From positions 1 through 64,000 of the forward strand of contig CAYWMP010000007.1 in assembly GCA_964459445.1 (NCBI GenBank): a DNA stretch of 64,000 nt, in the 5' to 3' direction. The DNA is from CAYWMP01 sp964459445 (lineage in GTDB: Bacteria > Desulfobacterota > DSM-4660 > Desulfatiglandales > HGW-15). Under the pieces are notes generated by a model that made no database searches, was not told where the DNA came from, and worked only from the letters and a program-made list of their open reading frames with translations. Below, piece after piece: positions 1 through 8,003 of this stretch (position 1 is the first letter of the stretch; each line of letters begins with the position of its first letter). The translations under genes and the position numbers were made by a program.

Positions 1-658
1 CGAGCTTATCTTGGAGGTCTTTTAAGAGCTCAAGGATCTGGGCCTGGATCGTGACATCCAGGGCTGTTGTGGGTTCATCCGCAATGAGGAGATCCGGTTC
101 ATTGGCCAGGGCCATGGCGATCATCACGCGCTGCTGCTGGCCTCCGGAAAATTCGTGGGGCAAGGCGTGGAGGCGATCGATTGCTTCGGGCAAACCAACG
201 AGATGAAGCAATTCAAGGACCCTTTCGTGGGCCTGTTTGCGATCCATGGACTTATGGAGAAAGAGGACTTCGTTGATCTGTTTTTCAATATTATGGAGTG
301 GATTGAGGGACGTCAGGGGTTCTTGAAAGATCATGGCTATACGGTTGCCACGAATTTGCCGAAGGTGATCGGTTGGCGCACCCAGGAGTTCCTCCAAATT
401 CGGTTCAACGGCTTGTTTTCCATTTCCGTTGGAAAGGAGGCTGATGCTTCCGCCTGGATGATGGGCAAAGGGGTAGGGCAGTAGCTGAAGGATGGAGAGG
501 GCTGTAACCGACTTGCCGGAACCGCTTTCTCCCACAAGTCCGACGGTCTCGCCCTTGAAGATGTCCATGGACACATTCTGTACGGCCTTCACTTGACCGT
601 CGCCTTTTCCAAAGGTCACCGAAAGGTTATGGATTCTGATTAATGGATGTTTAGTCAC
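1..658 (-). CDS. yejF: Peptide ABC transporter ATPase, YejF-like (partial)
   Basis: Cytoplasmic ATP-hydrolysing subunit of a peptide importer, cut by the left edge; 219 N-terminal residues are visible. I see Walker A GESGSGKS at about residues 43-50, the Q-loop FQEPLTSLNP near 111-120, signature SGGQQQR near 171-177 and Walker B LLIADEP near 190-196. The start is a GTG at 658 chosen because nothing better lies upstream; no good ribosome site is seen. It follows yejA, yejB and yejE on the same strand, so it is probably the double-ABC YejF, but the second ATPase domain would lie outside the window. About 390 bases holding a large inverted repeat separate it from yejE, which is unusual for this operon. 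A single-domain DppD-like protein cannot be excluded. Confidence 0.85.
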   Translation of the reverse strand, partial: MTKHPLIRIHNLSVTFGKGDGQVKAVQNVSMDIFKGETVGLVGESGSGKSVTALSILQLLPYPFAHHPGGSISLLSNGNGKQAVEPNLEELLGAPTDHLRQIRGNRIAMIFQEPLTSLNPLHNIEKQINEVLFLHKSMDRKQAHERVLELLHLVGLPEAIDRLHALPHEFSGGQQQRVMIAMALANEPDLLIADEPTTALDVTIQAQILELLKDLQDKL

Positions 659-677
659 TTTATCAATTACTTAATCC

Positions 678-979
678 GGTTCATCCGGCAAATGAGTGCG
701 CCTATTGATAAATGTGGAATCCGTACTCAATTAGGAGAAATGGTATTCGCGATGACTTTTTTTTCTCCGTTCGAAGTCTCCCGCCCTGGTCATTTCAATG
801 GGTTACGGACGGGTGATGTCCGCTGTTCTCCTCGCTATCGCTCGGAGCCAGGGGGTCCCCCATTCCATAACCCACTGAAATGACGAAGGCCTCCCGCCAG
901 TCACTTCGAAAAAAAGTCATCGCGTTCACCATTCCGAATTTGCTCTTTAATAACACCATCCTCATTTGCCGGATGAACC
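678..979. repeat. MITE-like imperfect inverted repeat, about 302 bp
   Basis: The ends are a perfect 19-base inverted repeat: 678-696 (begins GGTTCATCCGGCAAATG) pairs with 961-979. Inside, CGCGATGACTTTTTTT near 749-764 pairs with its complement at 909-924, and CATTTCAATGGGTTA pairs imperfectly with TAACCCACTGAAATG. Arms are about 140 bases with scattered mismatches. TTAA occurs just outside both ends. It fills the space between yejE and yejF. No transposase is encoded, so this is either a non-autonomous mobile element or a large palindromic intergenic repeat. Confidence 0.75.
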
Positions 980-1051
980 ATTAACCCACGACAGTTAGCA
1001 TGGCGCCGCTATACCCTGTACCTTTGGCCCTGCCCCTTGTACCTATTTTCA

Positions 1052-2098
1052 TTACCTCTCCGTCTTCCGGGGGTCGAAGGCGTCACGTACCGCTTCGCCG
1101 ATAAAGATGAGTAAGCTCAACATCACGGCTAAAACCATGAAGGCCGCAATCCCTAACCAGGGCGCCTGGAGATTGGCCTTTCCCTGGTTCAGAAGTTCGC
1201 CGAGGGAAGGGGAGCCCGGCGGCAGACCGAACCCCAGGAAATCGAGCGCTGTGAGCGTGGTAATGGAGCCGTTCAAGATGAAAGGGAGAAAGGTCAGGGT
1301 GGCTACCATGGCATTGGGGAGAATATGCTTGAACATAATCTTGGCATTGGAGACACCCAAGGCCCTTGCAGCGCGTACATAATCAAAACTCCTCACCCTA
1401 TAGAACTCGGCACGCACCACCCCCACAAGCCCCATCCAGCTAAAAAGCAACATAAGACCCAGAAGCCAAAAAAAATTCGGTTCCACAACGCTTGCCAAAA
1501 TAATGAGCAGATACAGTATGGGCAGGCCCGCCCAGATCTCGATGAAGCGCTGGAATAACAGGTCTACGAGACCGCCGAAATACCCCTGCACCGCCCCGGC
1601 CGAAATGCCCACGATGGAGCTCATCAGGGTCAGGACAAGGCCAAAAAGGACTGAGATCCGAAACCCGTATATCAATCGAGCCACCACATCGCGCCCCTGA
1701 TCATCGGTGCCGAGCCAGTTCTCTGCTGAAGGCGGTGCCGGCGCCGGCACAGGCAGGTTATAGTTGATAGTGTCGTAGGTATAACGAACCGGAGGCCAGA
1801 TCATCCACCCGGTCTCCTCTATGAGTTCAGCCACCTCCGGATCCCGGTAATCGGCCTCGGTGGGAAGAAATCCACCAAAGGTCGTTTCAGGATATTCGAC
1901 AAATACCGGAAAATAAAAAGTGTTTTCATATCGGACGAGGAGGGGCTTGTCATTGGCCAGGAATTCTGCAAACAGGGAGCATAGGAAAAGGATCAAAAAG
2001 ATCCAAAGGGACCAGAATCCGCGCCCATTGGCCCGAAAGTTCATAAGGCGCCGACGGGTGAGGGGCGTGATCCGGAACCGGAGGAATCTTTCCGGCAT
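1052..2098 (-). CDS. yejE: Peptide ABC transporter permease YejE
   Basis: Inner-membrane permease (348 aa) of a YejABEF-type peptide importer; in enterobacteria this system takes up peptides and microcin C. An N-terminal membrane segment lies at about residues 28-48. A long periplasmic stretch with YejE-like text (LVRYENTFYFPVF) follows, then the binding-protein-dependent transport domain from about residue 140, starting after ENWLGTDDQGRDVVARL. The ATPase-contact loop reads YVRAARALGVSNAKIMFKHI. The ATG at 2098 is 3 bases from the yejB stop, indicating translational coupling. Length and the large first periplasmic loop fit YejE better than OppC. Confidence 0.93.
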   Translation of the reverse strand: MPERFLRFRITPLTRRRLMNFRANGRGFWSLWIFLILFLCSLFAEFLANDKPLLVRYENTFYFPVFVEYPETTFGGFLPTEADYRDPEVAELIEETGWMIWPPVRYTYDTINYNLPVPAPAPPSAENWLGTDDQGRDVVARLIYGFRISVLFGLVLTLMSSIVGISAGAVQGYFGGLVDLLFQRFIEIWAGLPILYLLIILASVVEPNFFWLLGLMLLFSWMGLVGVVRAEFYRVRSFDYVRAARALGVSNAKIMFKHILPNAMVATLTFLPFILNGSITTLTALDFLGFGLPPGSPSLGELLNQGKANLQAPWLGIAAFMVLAVMLSLLIFIGEAVRDAFDPRKTER

Positions 2099-2101
2099 GG
2101 C

Positions 2102-3211
2102 CTAGACCTCCTGGCTCTCAAAGGTGATGCGCGGGTCAACGGCATGGTAGGTCAGGTCGCCGATGAGGTTGAGCAACAACCCGAGAAGGGTAAAAAAGTA
2201 GAGGGTGCCGAACATCACGGGATAGTCACGGCTTACGGCTGCTTCAAAGCCCAACAGGCCCAGACCGTCCAGGGAAAAAATGATCTCAGTGAGCAACGAC
2301 CCCGTAAAAAGGGCCCCCACAAAGGCGCTGGGGAATCCGGCGATCACAATCAACATGGCATTGCGGAATACATGCCCGTAAAGCACCCGGTGCTCAGTGA
2401 GTCCCTTTGATCGAGCCGTCACCACGTACTGTTTGTTTATTTCCTCAAGAAAGGAGTTTTTGGTAAGCATGGTGAGCCCGGCAAATCCGCCAATTACCAT
2501 AGAAAGGATCGGGAGGGTAATATGCCAAAAGTAATCGGTAATGCGCGCCGGCCAGCTCAACTCAACCCAGTTCTCGGAAACCAATCCACGGAGGGGGAAC
2601 CAATCAAAGTATCTTCCGCCGGCAAAGAGCACGATGAGAAGAATGGCGAAAAGGAAGCTTGGTACGGCATTCCCCATAACCACGACCGAACTTGTCCAGA
2701 CATCGAATCGGGAACCATGCCTCACGGCCTTGGCGATACCCAGGGGAATAGAGATAAGGTAGACGAGGAAGGTGGTCCACAGGCCCAGGGAGATGGACAC
2801 CGGCATCTTTTCGATGACCAGTTCGAGGACGCCTCGATCCCTGAAAAAACTCTCGCCGAAATCGAAGACCACATAGTTGCGGATCATTTTGAAAAGGCGC
2901 TCATGGGCCGGTTTGTCAAAGCCGAACTGGCGCTCGATTTCCTTGATCAGTTCGGGGTCCAACCCCCTGGCGCCCCGATACTTGCTCGCGGCATCAGCGG
3001 CAGTGCCCTGGGGCCTTTCCGTTCCGGCTTGGTCCTCCTGGCCAGCACCGCTCACACGGGCTGTGGCTTCGGTCGCCGTGCCCTTGATCCGGGCGATCAT
3101 CTGCTCGACAGGGCCACCCGGGGCTGCCTGGACAACCAGGAAATTAATGATCATGATGCCCAAAAGGGTGGGTATGATGAGGATAAGACGTCGAATGATG
3201 TAGGCAAACAT
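2102..3211 (-). CDS. yejB: Peptide ABC transporter permease YejB
   Basis: Inner-membrane permease (369 aa) paired with YejE. It opens with a typical OppB/DppB-class N-terminal helix (residues 1-30, MFAYIIRRLILIIPTLLG) and carries the transport domain from about residue 130. The ATPase-contact loop includes VVTARSKGLTEHRVLYGHVF. A hydrophilic, Gly/Ala/Thr-rich insert at roughly residues 38-85 (around GTATEATARVSGAGQEDQ) is longer than in OppB-type permeases and matches the extended YejB layout. It is separated from yejA by a 400-base gap containing a strong hairpin, so expression may be stepped down relative to the binding protein. Confidence 0.93.
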   Translation of the reverse strand: MFAYIIRRLILIIPTLLGIMIINFLVVQAAPGGPVEQMIARIKGTATEATARVSGAGQEDQAGTERPQGTAADAASKYRGARGLDPELIKEIERQFGFDKPAHERLFKMIRNYVVFDFGESFFRDRGVLELVIEKMPVSISLGLWTTFLVYLISIPLGIAKAVRHGSRFDVWTSSVVVMGNAVPSFLFAILLIVLFAGGRYFDWFPLRGLVSENWVELSWPARITDYFWHITLPILSMVIGGFAGLTMLTKNSFLEEINKQYVVTARSKGLTEHRVLYGHVFRNAMLIVIAGFPSAFVGALFTGSLLTEIIFSLDGLGLLGFEAAVSRDYPVMFGTLYFFTLLGLLLNLIGDLTYHAVDPRITFESQEV

Positions 3212-3611
3212 GTCAGATTAAGCTCCCGCAATTGGCATTGGATTGATGCAGCCGTAATAGGTCATCGGGGCAGAATATTTGACAGGATAACAGGATCAAC
3301 AAGCTATTTTTAGGTACGAATCTGGGAATCGTCAAAAAGCACTGCTTAAAGCGGGGTTCCGATATGGCTATATCAGAACCAATGTGGAGATCTTGAATAA
3401 CAATAATAAGTTAACTTATTATTGTTATCAAGTGCTCCACATAACGCTTTTAGACGATCTATTCAAATAACCGGCCACCCGTGATAATGCTTGGAGTTCT
3501 CATTGGGAGACAAATCATCCTGTCAATCGTGTTTATCCTGTCTGATTATAGCTGAACTGTTACATGCAGCCTAAATCAAGTATTCACAAGGATCTGAAAG
3601 AGATAATTTCG
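3212..3611. other. yejA-yejB intergenic region (no gene)
   Basis: No coding region is supported. It contains the hairpin at 3382-3442 and, on either side, copies of a GACAGGATAA-type motif in opposite orientation: 3277-3292 in plus sense, and around 3519-3545 in minus sense (ATCCTGTC twice). These look like remnants of a dispersed intergenic repeat. The region sits inside the yej operon between the binding-protein gene and the first permease gene. Confidence 0.6.
3382..3442. repeat. Long near-perfect hairpin between yejA and yejB
   Basis: The palindrome is centred on GTTAAC at 3410-3415. The 16 bases each side of the centre pair perfectly (3397-3428). Allowing one bulge and two mismatches, the pairing extends through CTTGA to GTGGAG/CTCCAC (3384-3389 with 3435-3440), giving arms of about 28 bases. 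There is no downstream T-run on the minus strand, so it is not a classical terminator. It may stabilise the yejA 3' end or attenuate transcription into yejB. Confidence 0.75.
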
Positions 3612-5462
3612 CTACCTTTTCAATGACGACTTTTTGGCTGCAAGAGCTGCCGCCTTATCGGCGTCTATCCACCAGGTATCGAAACCGAGAGAGTATTTCG
3701 GTGCAATCCTTGGTCGCTGGAACTTATCCCAATAGGCCACACGGAATTTAGACAAATGCCATTGGGGAATCACGTAATGCCCCCAAAGCAAAACACGGTC
3801 GAGGGCGCGGGTTCGATAGATCAGAGTCTCCCGATCCGGGGCGGAGATGACGAGATCAACAAGGGCATCAACCACCGGATCCTTTACACCGATAAGATTC
3901 CGGCTGCCGGGCTGGCCCGCGGCTGCTGAGCTCCAATAATCCCGTTGTTCATTGCCGGGTGAGAGGCTTTGTCCGGCCACTTCCATGATCATGTCGTAAT
4001 CGAATTCTTCCAAGCGCTTTTGGTACTGGGCTGCGTCCACCGTGCGAACGCGGACCGCAATCCCGAGGCGTTCCAGATTCTTGGCAAAGGGCAGGGCGAT
4101 CCGTTCGTGGCCGGGGTCATCCAGGAGGAGTTCGAAGAGGAAAGGTTCAGCCGTCTTGCTATTGACCAACTTCCGATCTTTTACGATCCAGCCCGCTTCA
4201 TTGAGAAGTTTCATGGCCCGGCGAAGATTTTTTCTGATTCGGCCTGTGCCGTCGGTGGAGGGCGGGCCATATTCTTTCGTAAAGACTTCCTCGGGGATCT
4301 TGCCAAGGAAAGCTTCGAGGATTTTGTTTTCTTCAGGGCCGGGCAACCCGTTGGAGGCCAACTCGCTGTTGGAGAAATAGCTTTTTGTGCGTGTATACTG
4401 ATCGTAAAAGAGATTCTTATTGGTCCATTCAAAATCGAAGGCATTGGCTAAGGCCTGACGCACCCGCCTGTCCCGGAACATCGGTCGCCTGATATTGAAC
4501 CAGAAGGCCTGCATGCCACTGGGGATTTCGTGTTGTATTTCAACCTTGCGAATCAGCCCTTTCCTAAAGGCCGGCGTATCGTAAGCCGTGGCCCAATTCT
4601 TCGCTATGTTTTCGAAGCGAATGTCCAATTCACCCGCCTTGAAGGCCTCAAGGGCTACGGTGGCATCCCGATAGTAGTCATAACGGATGCGGTCAAAGTT
4701 ATGTTGCCCTCGTTTCAGGGGTAAGTCCTCGGCCCAATAATCCTTAACGCGTTCATAGGTGATGGTGCGACCCGGATCGAAGGATTTGATTCTGTAAGGC
4801 CCACTGCCCAATGGGGGATCGAGGGTCGTTTTTTCAAATTCGCGGCCTTCCCAGTAGTGCTTGGGAATGATGGGAAGCTGGCCGATGATGACGGGCAACT
4901 CCCGGTTTTCTCCTCCGGAAAAGCTAAACCGAACCTTGTGATCCCCGAGTTTTTCGGCCTTGACCACGTTCTTGTAGTAATAGCGATAGGTCGGATGGCC
5001 TTTGGTTTTAAGGGTTTGAAAACTAAAAAGCACATCCTCGACCGTCATGGGTTTTCCGTCATGCCACCGTGCCTCATTTCGAAGCGTGAAGATAACCCAC
5101 GAACGATCCTGCGGTACCTCCATGCTTTTCACCACGAGGCCGTACTCGGTGGATGCTTCGTCCAGGGCTCGATCCAACAGAGTATCATATATAACTCCCG
5201 ACCCGGCGGCCGGGACTCCCTTTAGCGTGAAGGGATTGAGGGTATCAAAGGTGCCTGGAGCATAAAGACGGACCTCCCCACCCTTTGAGGCATCAGGATT
5301 GACATAGGTGAAGTGTTTGAAATCCGGGCCATGTTTGGGTGTCCCGTGGATAGCAATGGCGTGTGTTGTGATGACATTGTCCTTGGCGAGCGCCGCATGC
5401 AATGTCAAGAAAAAGGCGACCAATGGTAGGGCGACTGAAACAATTATTACCTTACTCGACAT
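3612..5462 (-). CDS. yejA: Peptide-binding protein YejA (SBP family 5)
   Basis: Periplasmic solute-binding protein (616 aa) of the Yej-type importer. A signal peptide is visible at residues 1-26 (hydrophobic VIIVSVALPLVAFFLTL, cleavage likely after ALA near 26). YejA-like text follows (AIHGTPKHGPDFKHFTYVNP), then the family-5 binding fold through to about residue 600 (for example LGSGPYRIKSFDPGRTITYE). A consensus sigma-70 promoter lies upstream at 5508-5536 and a ribosome site (GGAGG) precedes the ATG. Order yejA-yejB-yejE-yejF is conserved. Substrate is inferred from family only. Confidence 0.93.
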   Translation of the reverse strand: MSSKVIIVSVALPLVAFFLTLHAALAKDNVITTHAIAIHGTPKHGPDFKHFTYVNPDASKGGEVRLYAPGTFDTLNPFTLKGVPAAGSGVIYDTLLDRALDEASTEYGLVVKSMEVPQDRSWVIFTLRNEARWHDGKPMTVEDVLFSFQTLKTKGHPTYRYYYKNVVKAEKLGDHKVRFSFSGGENRELPVIIGQLPIIPKHYWEGREFEKTTLDPPLGSGPYRIKSFDPGRTITYERVKDYWAEDLPLKRGQHNFDRIRYDYYRDATVALEAFKAGELDIRFENIAKNWATAYDTPAFRKGLIRKVEIQHEIPSGMQAFWFNIRRPMFRDRRVRQALANAFDFEWTNKNLFYDQYTRTKSYFSNSELASNGLPGPEENKILEAFLGKIPEEVFTKEYGPPSTDGTGRIRKNLRRAMKLLNEAGWIVKDRKLVNSKTAEPFLFELLLDDPGHERIALPFAKNLERLGIAVRVRTVDAAQYQKRLEEFDYDMIMEVAGQSLSPGNEQRDYWSSAAAGQPGSRNLIGVKDPVVDALVDLVISAPDRETLIYRTRALDRVLLWGHYVIPQWHLSKFRVAYWDKFQRPRIAPKYSLGFDTWWIDADKAAALAAKKSSLKR

Positions 5463-5507
5463 TTTTTGCCTCCATTGAATCTAAAGCAAATTCATATTGT
5501 TAAGGCG

Positions 5508-5536
5508 ATAATAGGAAAAGGCAGGGGGGGTGTCAA
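5508..5536 (-). promoter_or_regulatory. Sigma-70 promoter of yejABEF
   Basis: On the minus strand, -35 TTGACA (5531-5536), 17-base spacer (5514-5530, C-rich) and -10 TATTAT (5508-5513). The -35 is a perfect consensus and the -10 has one mismatch. It lies about 45 bases upstream of the yejA ATG. Confidence 0.75.
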
Positions 5537-5715
5537 ATGTTTATAGGGGATTGAAAAGGACGTCAATCGTTTATCCGCCTTCGCATAAGTCCAGGGGCTT
5601 GCCCGTGGTTGAATGCGTAAAACATTTGTGCTACGGCGCGATGTCACCCCAAAATGAGGCGGATAACCGCGTCGAAGCTGTTAGCGAAGACGGGTATTTT
5701 GATGGTATCAGAGGT

Positions 5716-6738
5716 TTACCCGTGGGGATCCATCGGGTTTCGACATCTTACAAAATGATCTTCGCCGACCTTTTCGAAGGGAATACTCTCATGAACACAG
5801 ACAGGTTCCTTTTGCGGGCATAGGTCCCGGAAACGGCATCCCTCATGGGGATATTTTGTGTCAGAGATTTGATCTGTATCGAAGGCTATTTTCGGTTTTT
5901 CAGCGGGCCCGGCATCAGGAACCGCTGACAATAGGGCAAGCGTGTATGGATGACGCGGGTTTTCGAAAAGCGCATCAACGGGCGCATACTCCATAATTAT
6001 CCCCCGATACATGACAGCCACATTGTCGCTCAGATAGCCCACGACATTGAGATCGTGGGAAATGAAGAGATAGGTTAAATCAAGGCGGTCCTGAAGCCCT
6101 CTTAACAGATTCAGAATCTGTGCCTGAATGGATACGTCAAGGGCGGAAACAGGTTCATCGCAGATGATCAGAGAAGGCTCCACACTAAGGGCCCTGGCAA
6201 TGCCAATGCGTTGACGTTGCCCACCGCTGAATTCGTGGGGAAATCGGTCTGCCGCAGAGGGAGCTATGCCGACCATTTCCAGCAGTTTTTCCACTCTTTT
6301 CTCGCGTTCTCCGTGGTTTCCTATGCCGAGAATCCGCAACCCTTCTCCGATGGACTGCTCTATGGTCATCCGGGGATTTAGTGAACTGAAAGGGTCCTGG
6401 AATACGATCTGCATTTCTTTTCTGTAAGGCTTCATGTCATTCTGGGATAGGTCCGCAATATCACGGCCATCATAGATGATCTTTCCAGTGTCGGCTTCCA
6501 GGAGCTTTAGGATGAGTTTGGCGACGGTGGATTTTCCGCAGCCACTCTCTCCCACGAGGCCCAGCGTTTTCCCCGTTTCGATCTCAAAATCCACCCCGTC
6601 AACAGCCCTGATTGATCGAGCAACGCGCTGAAAAAACCCTCTCGTCACAGGAAAATGCTTTTTCAGGCTCTGAACTTTTAAAATCACGTTGTCCGGGGTT
6701 GGCTTAAGCCGTGTATGTAGTGTATCTCGCTCGCTCAT
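5716..6738 (-). CDS. oppF: Oligopeptide ABC transporter ATPase, OppF/DppF-like
   Basis: Cytoplasmic ATPase (340 aa), second of the two ATPases energising the Opp/Dpp importer encoded upstream. Walker A GESGCGKS is at about residues 63-70, Q-loop FQDPFSSLNPRMT near 118, signature FSGGQRQRIGIARAL near 169 and Walker B SLIICDEPVSALDVS near 190. The C-terminal oligopeptide-transporter extension has the usual Cys-rich segment (EGCRFRDLCPQKEPVC), seen in OppD/OppF-type proteins. The start is ATG 6738. A 215-base gap with two hairpins separates it from oppD. Assignment as oppF rather than dppF is by position only. Confidence 0.9.
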   Translation of the reverse strand: MSERDTLHTRLKPTPDNVILKVQSLKKHFPVTRGFFQRVARSIRAVDGVDFEIETGKTLGLVGESGCGKSTVAKLILKLLEADTGKIIYDGRDIADLSQNDMKPYRKEMQIVFQDPFSSLNPRMTIEQSIGEGLRILGIGNHGEREKRVEKLLEMVGIAPSAADRFPHEFSGGQRQRIGIARALSVEPSLIICDEPVSALDVSIQAQILNLLRGLQDRLDLTYLFISHDLNVVGYLSDNVAVMYRGIIMEYAPVDALFENPRHPYTLALLSAVPDAGPAEKPKIAFDTDQISDTKYPHEGCRFRDLCPQKEPVCVHESIPFEKVGEDHFVRCRNPMDPHG

Positions 6739-6780
6739 TACCTTCGCTAGAGTTCTCAGAGGGCTCAGAGTTGATAGGAC

Positions 6781-6816
6781 TTGGACTGATTCTTTGAGGT
6801 AGAAGAATCAGTCCAA
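6781..6816. repeat. 14-bp perfect hairpin between oppD and oppF
   Basis: TTGGACTGATTCTT at 6781-6794 pairs perfectly with 6803-6816 around an 8-base loop. A second GC-rich hairpin-like stretch follows at 6817-6845 (CCGCTCCGCCCC with GGGGGGGAG). There is no T-run on the minus strand. It lies in an operon gap, so it may be an RNA-stability or attenuation structure, or an intergenic repeat. Confidence 0.7.
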
Positions 6817-6922
6817 CCGCTCCGCCCCTTCGGGGGGGAGAACGGATGAGAGCTCATTGATATTCATCATTCCATATGCATTTTCTTTTGCCATTATTGT
6901 TCAAAGTAATAAACGGAATAGG

Positions 6923-6957
6923 TTGATCTGAATTCCCTACTCAGGAATTCAGATCAA
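6923..6957 (-). terminator. Hairpin at the end of oppD (possible attenuator)
   Basis: TTGATCTGAATTCC (6923-6936) pairs perfectly over 14 bases with 6944-6957 around a 7-base loop. It overlaps the oppD stop codon at 6954-6956. No strong U-tract follows on the minus strand, so intrinsic termination is uncertain. Confidence 0.45.
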
Positions 6958-7991
6958 ATTCTCTGCCCCTCCGTGGCCTCTGTGAGATTCAATGTTTTTC
7001 TTGTTTTTTCATAAATCACGGGGCAACGTGCGAAATGACCGTTGCCATAGTCACTCAAATCGGGAAATAGGGTTCTACATCTATCGATAACGTGGACGCA
7101 CCTCGGATGGAAGGGACACCCACTCGGTAGATAAGCCGGGTCAGGCACCGCGCCAGGGATGCTTTGGAGCAAACCGCCGCGCTTGGAGCGGTCGGGAAGC
7201 GAGGCAAGAAGCCCCATGGTATAAGGATGCCTTGGATCGCTAAACAGTTCCTTGGATAGGGCCTGCTCCACAATGGTTCCCGCGTACATGACGTAAATAC
7301 GGTCCGCAATCTTTGCAACGACCCTTAGATCATGGGTGATATAAAGCACAGACATGGATCGAGATTTTTGAAGAGAATTTAACAGTTTCAGAATTTGTTG
7401 TTGGACAGTCACATCGAGGGCGGTTGTCGGTTCGTCGGCAATGACAAGGTCCGGATCGCAAGCCAATGCCATGGCGATCATGACACGCTGCCTTTGTCCT
7501 CCACTGAGTTGATGAGGATAATCATGGAGACGATCCTCCGGCGAAGCGATGCCCACGTCCTTCAGGAGTTGCACGGATCTGGCGTGCAATTCTGTTTTAT
7601 CCAGCTCCTTATGGACTTGAATAGCTTCCTGGATCTGGTCTTCAATGGTGAATACCGGGTTAAGGGAGGTCATGGGTTCCTGGAAGACCATGGCGATTTG
7701 ATTGCCCCTGATCCCTTGCATTTCATCCTCGGAGTATTCCATGAGATTGTTCCCGTTATATAGAACTTCCCCTCCCACGATTTTGCCAGGCGGCTGAGGA
7801 ATGAGTCCCATGATGGTGAGGGCGGAAACGGTTTTACCACAACCGGACTCACCTACCAGGCAGACGGTTTCCCCCTCGAAGACTTCATAGCTCACCCCAT
7901 TTAGGGCCCTGGCCTGGACGTCATCCCCAAGGAAGTAAACCTTCAGATCCTGAACGGAAAGTAAGGTTCTATTTTTCTGTGGATTAGGCAT
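6954..7991 (-). CDS. oppD: Oligopeptide ABC transporter ATPase, OppD/DppD-like
   Basis: Cytoplasmic ATPase (345 aa) of the Opp/Dpp importer. Walker A GESGCGKT lies near residue 53, Q-loop FQEPMTSLNPVFT near 103, signature LSGGQRQRVMIAMAL near 160 and Walker B DLVIADEPTTALDVT near 182. The C-terminal domain has the four-cysteine pattern typical of OppD/DppD (GCPFHPRC, then DRC and ARC). The ATG at 7991 is 12 bases after the oppC stop. It pairs with oppF to form the ATPase heterodimer. Confidence 0.92.
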   Translation of the reverse strand: MPNPQKNRTLLSVQDLKVYFLGDDVQARALNGVSYEVFEGETVCLVGESGCGKTVSALTIMGLIPQPPGKIVGGEVLYNGNNLMEYSEDEMQGIRGNQIAMVFQEPMTSLNPVFTIEDQIQEAIQVHKELDKTELHARSVQLLKDVGIASPEDRLHDYPHQLSGGQRQRVMIAMALACDPDLVIADEPTTALDVTVQQQILKLLNSLQKSRSMSVLYITHDLRVVAKIADRIYVMYAGTIVEQALSKELFSDPRHPYTMGLLASLPDRSKRGGLLQSIPGAVPDPAYLPSGCPFHPRCVHVIDRCRTLFPDLSDYGNGHFARCPVIYEKTRKTLNLTEATEGQRI

Positions 7992-8003
7992 TTTTTCGCT
8001 TGG

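Noticed and set aside
2522..3313. 263-aa plus-strand frame opposite yejB
   Set aside because: It is a shadow of yejB with no recognisable domain and no independent ribosome site.
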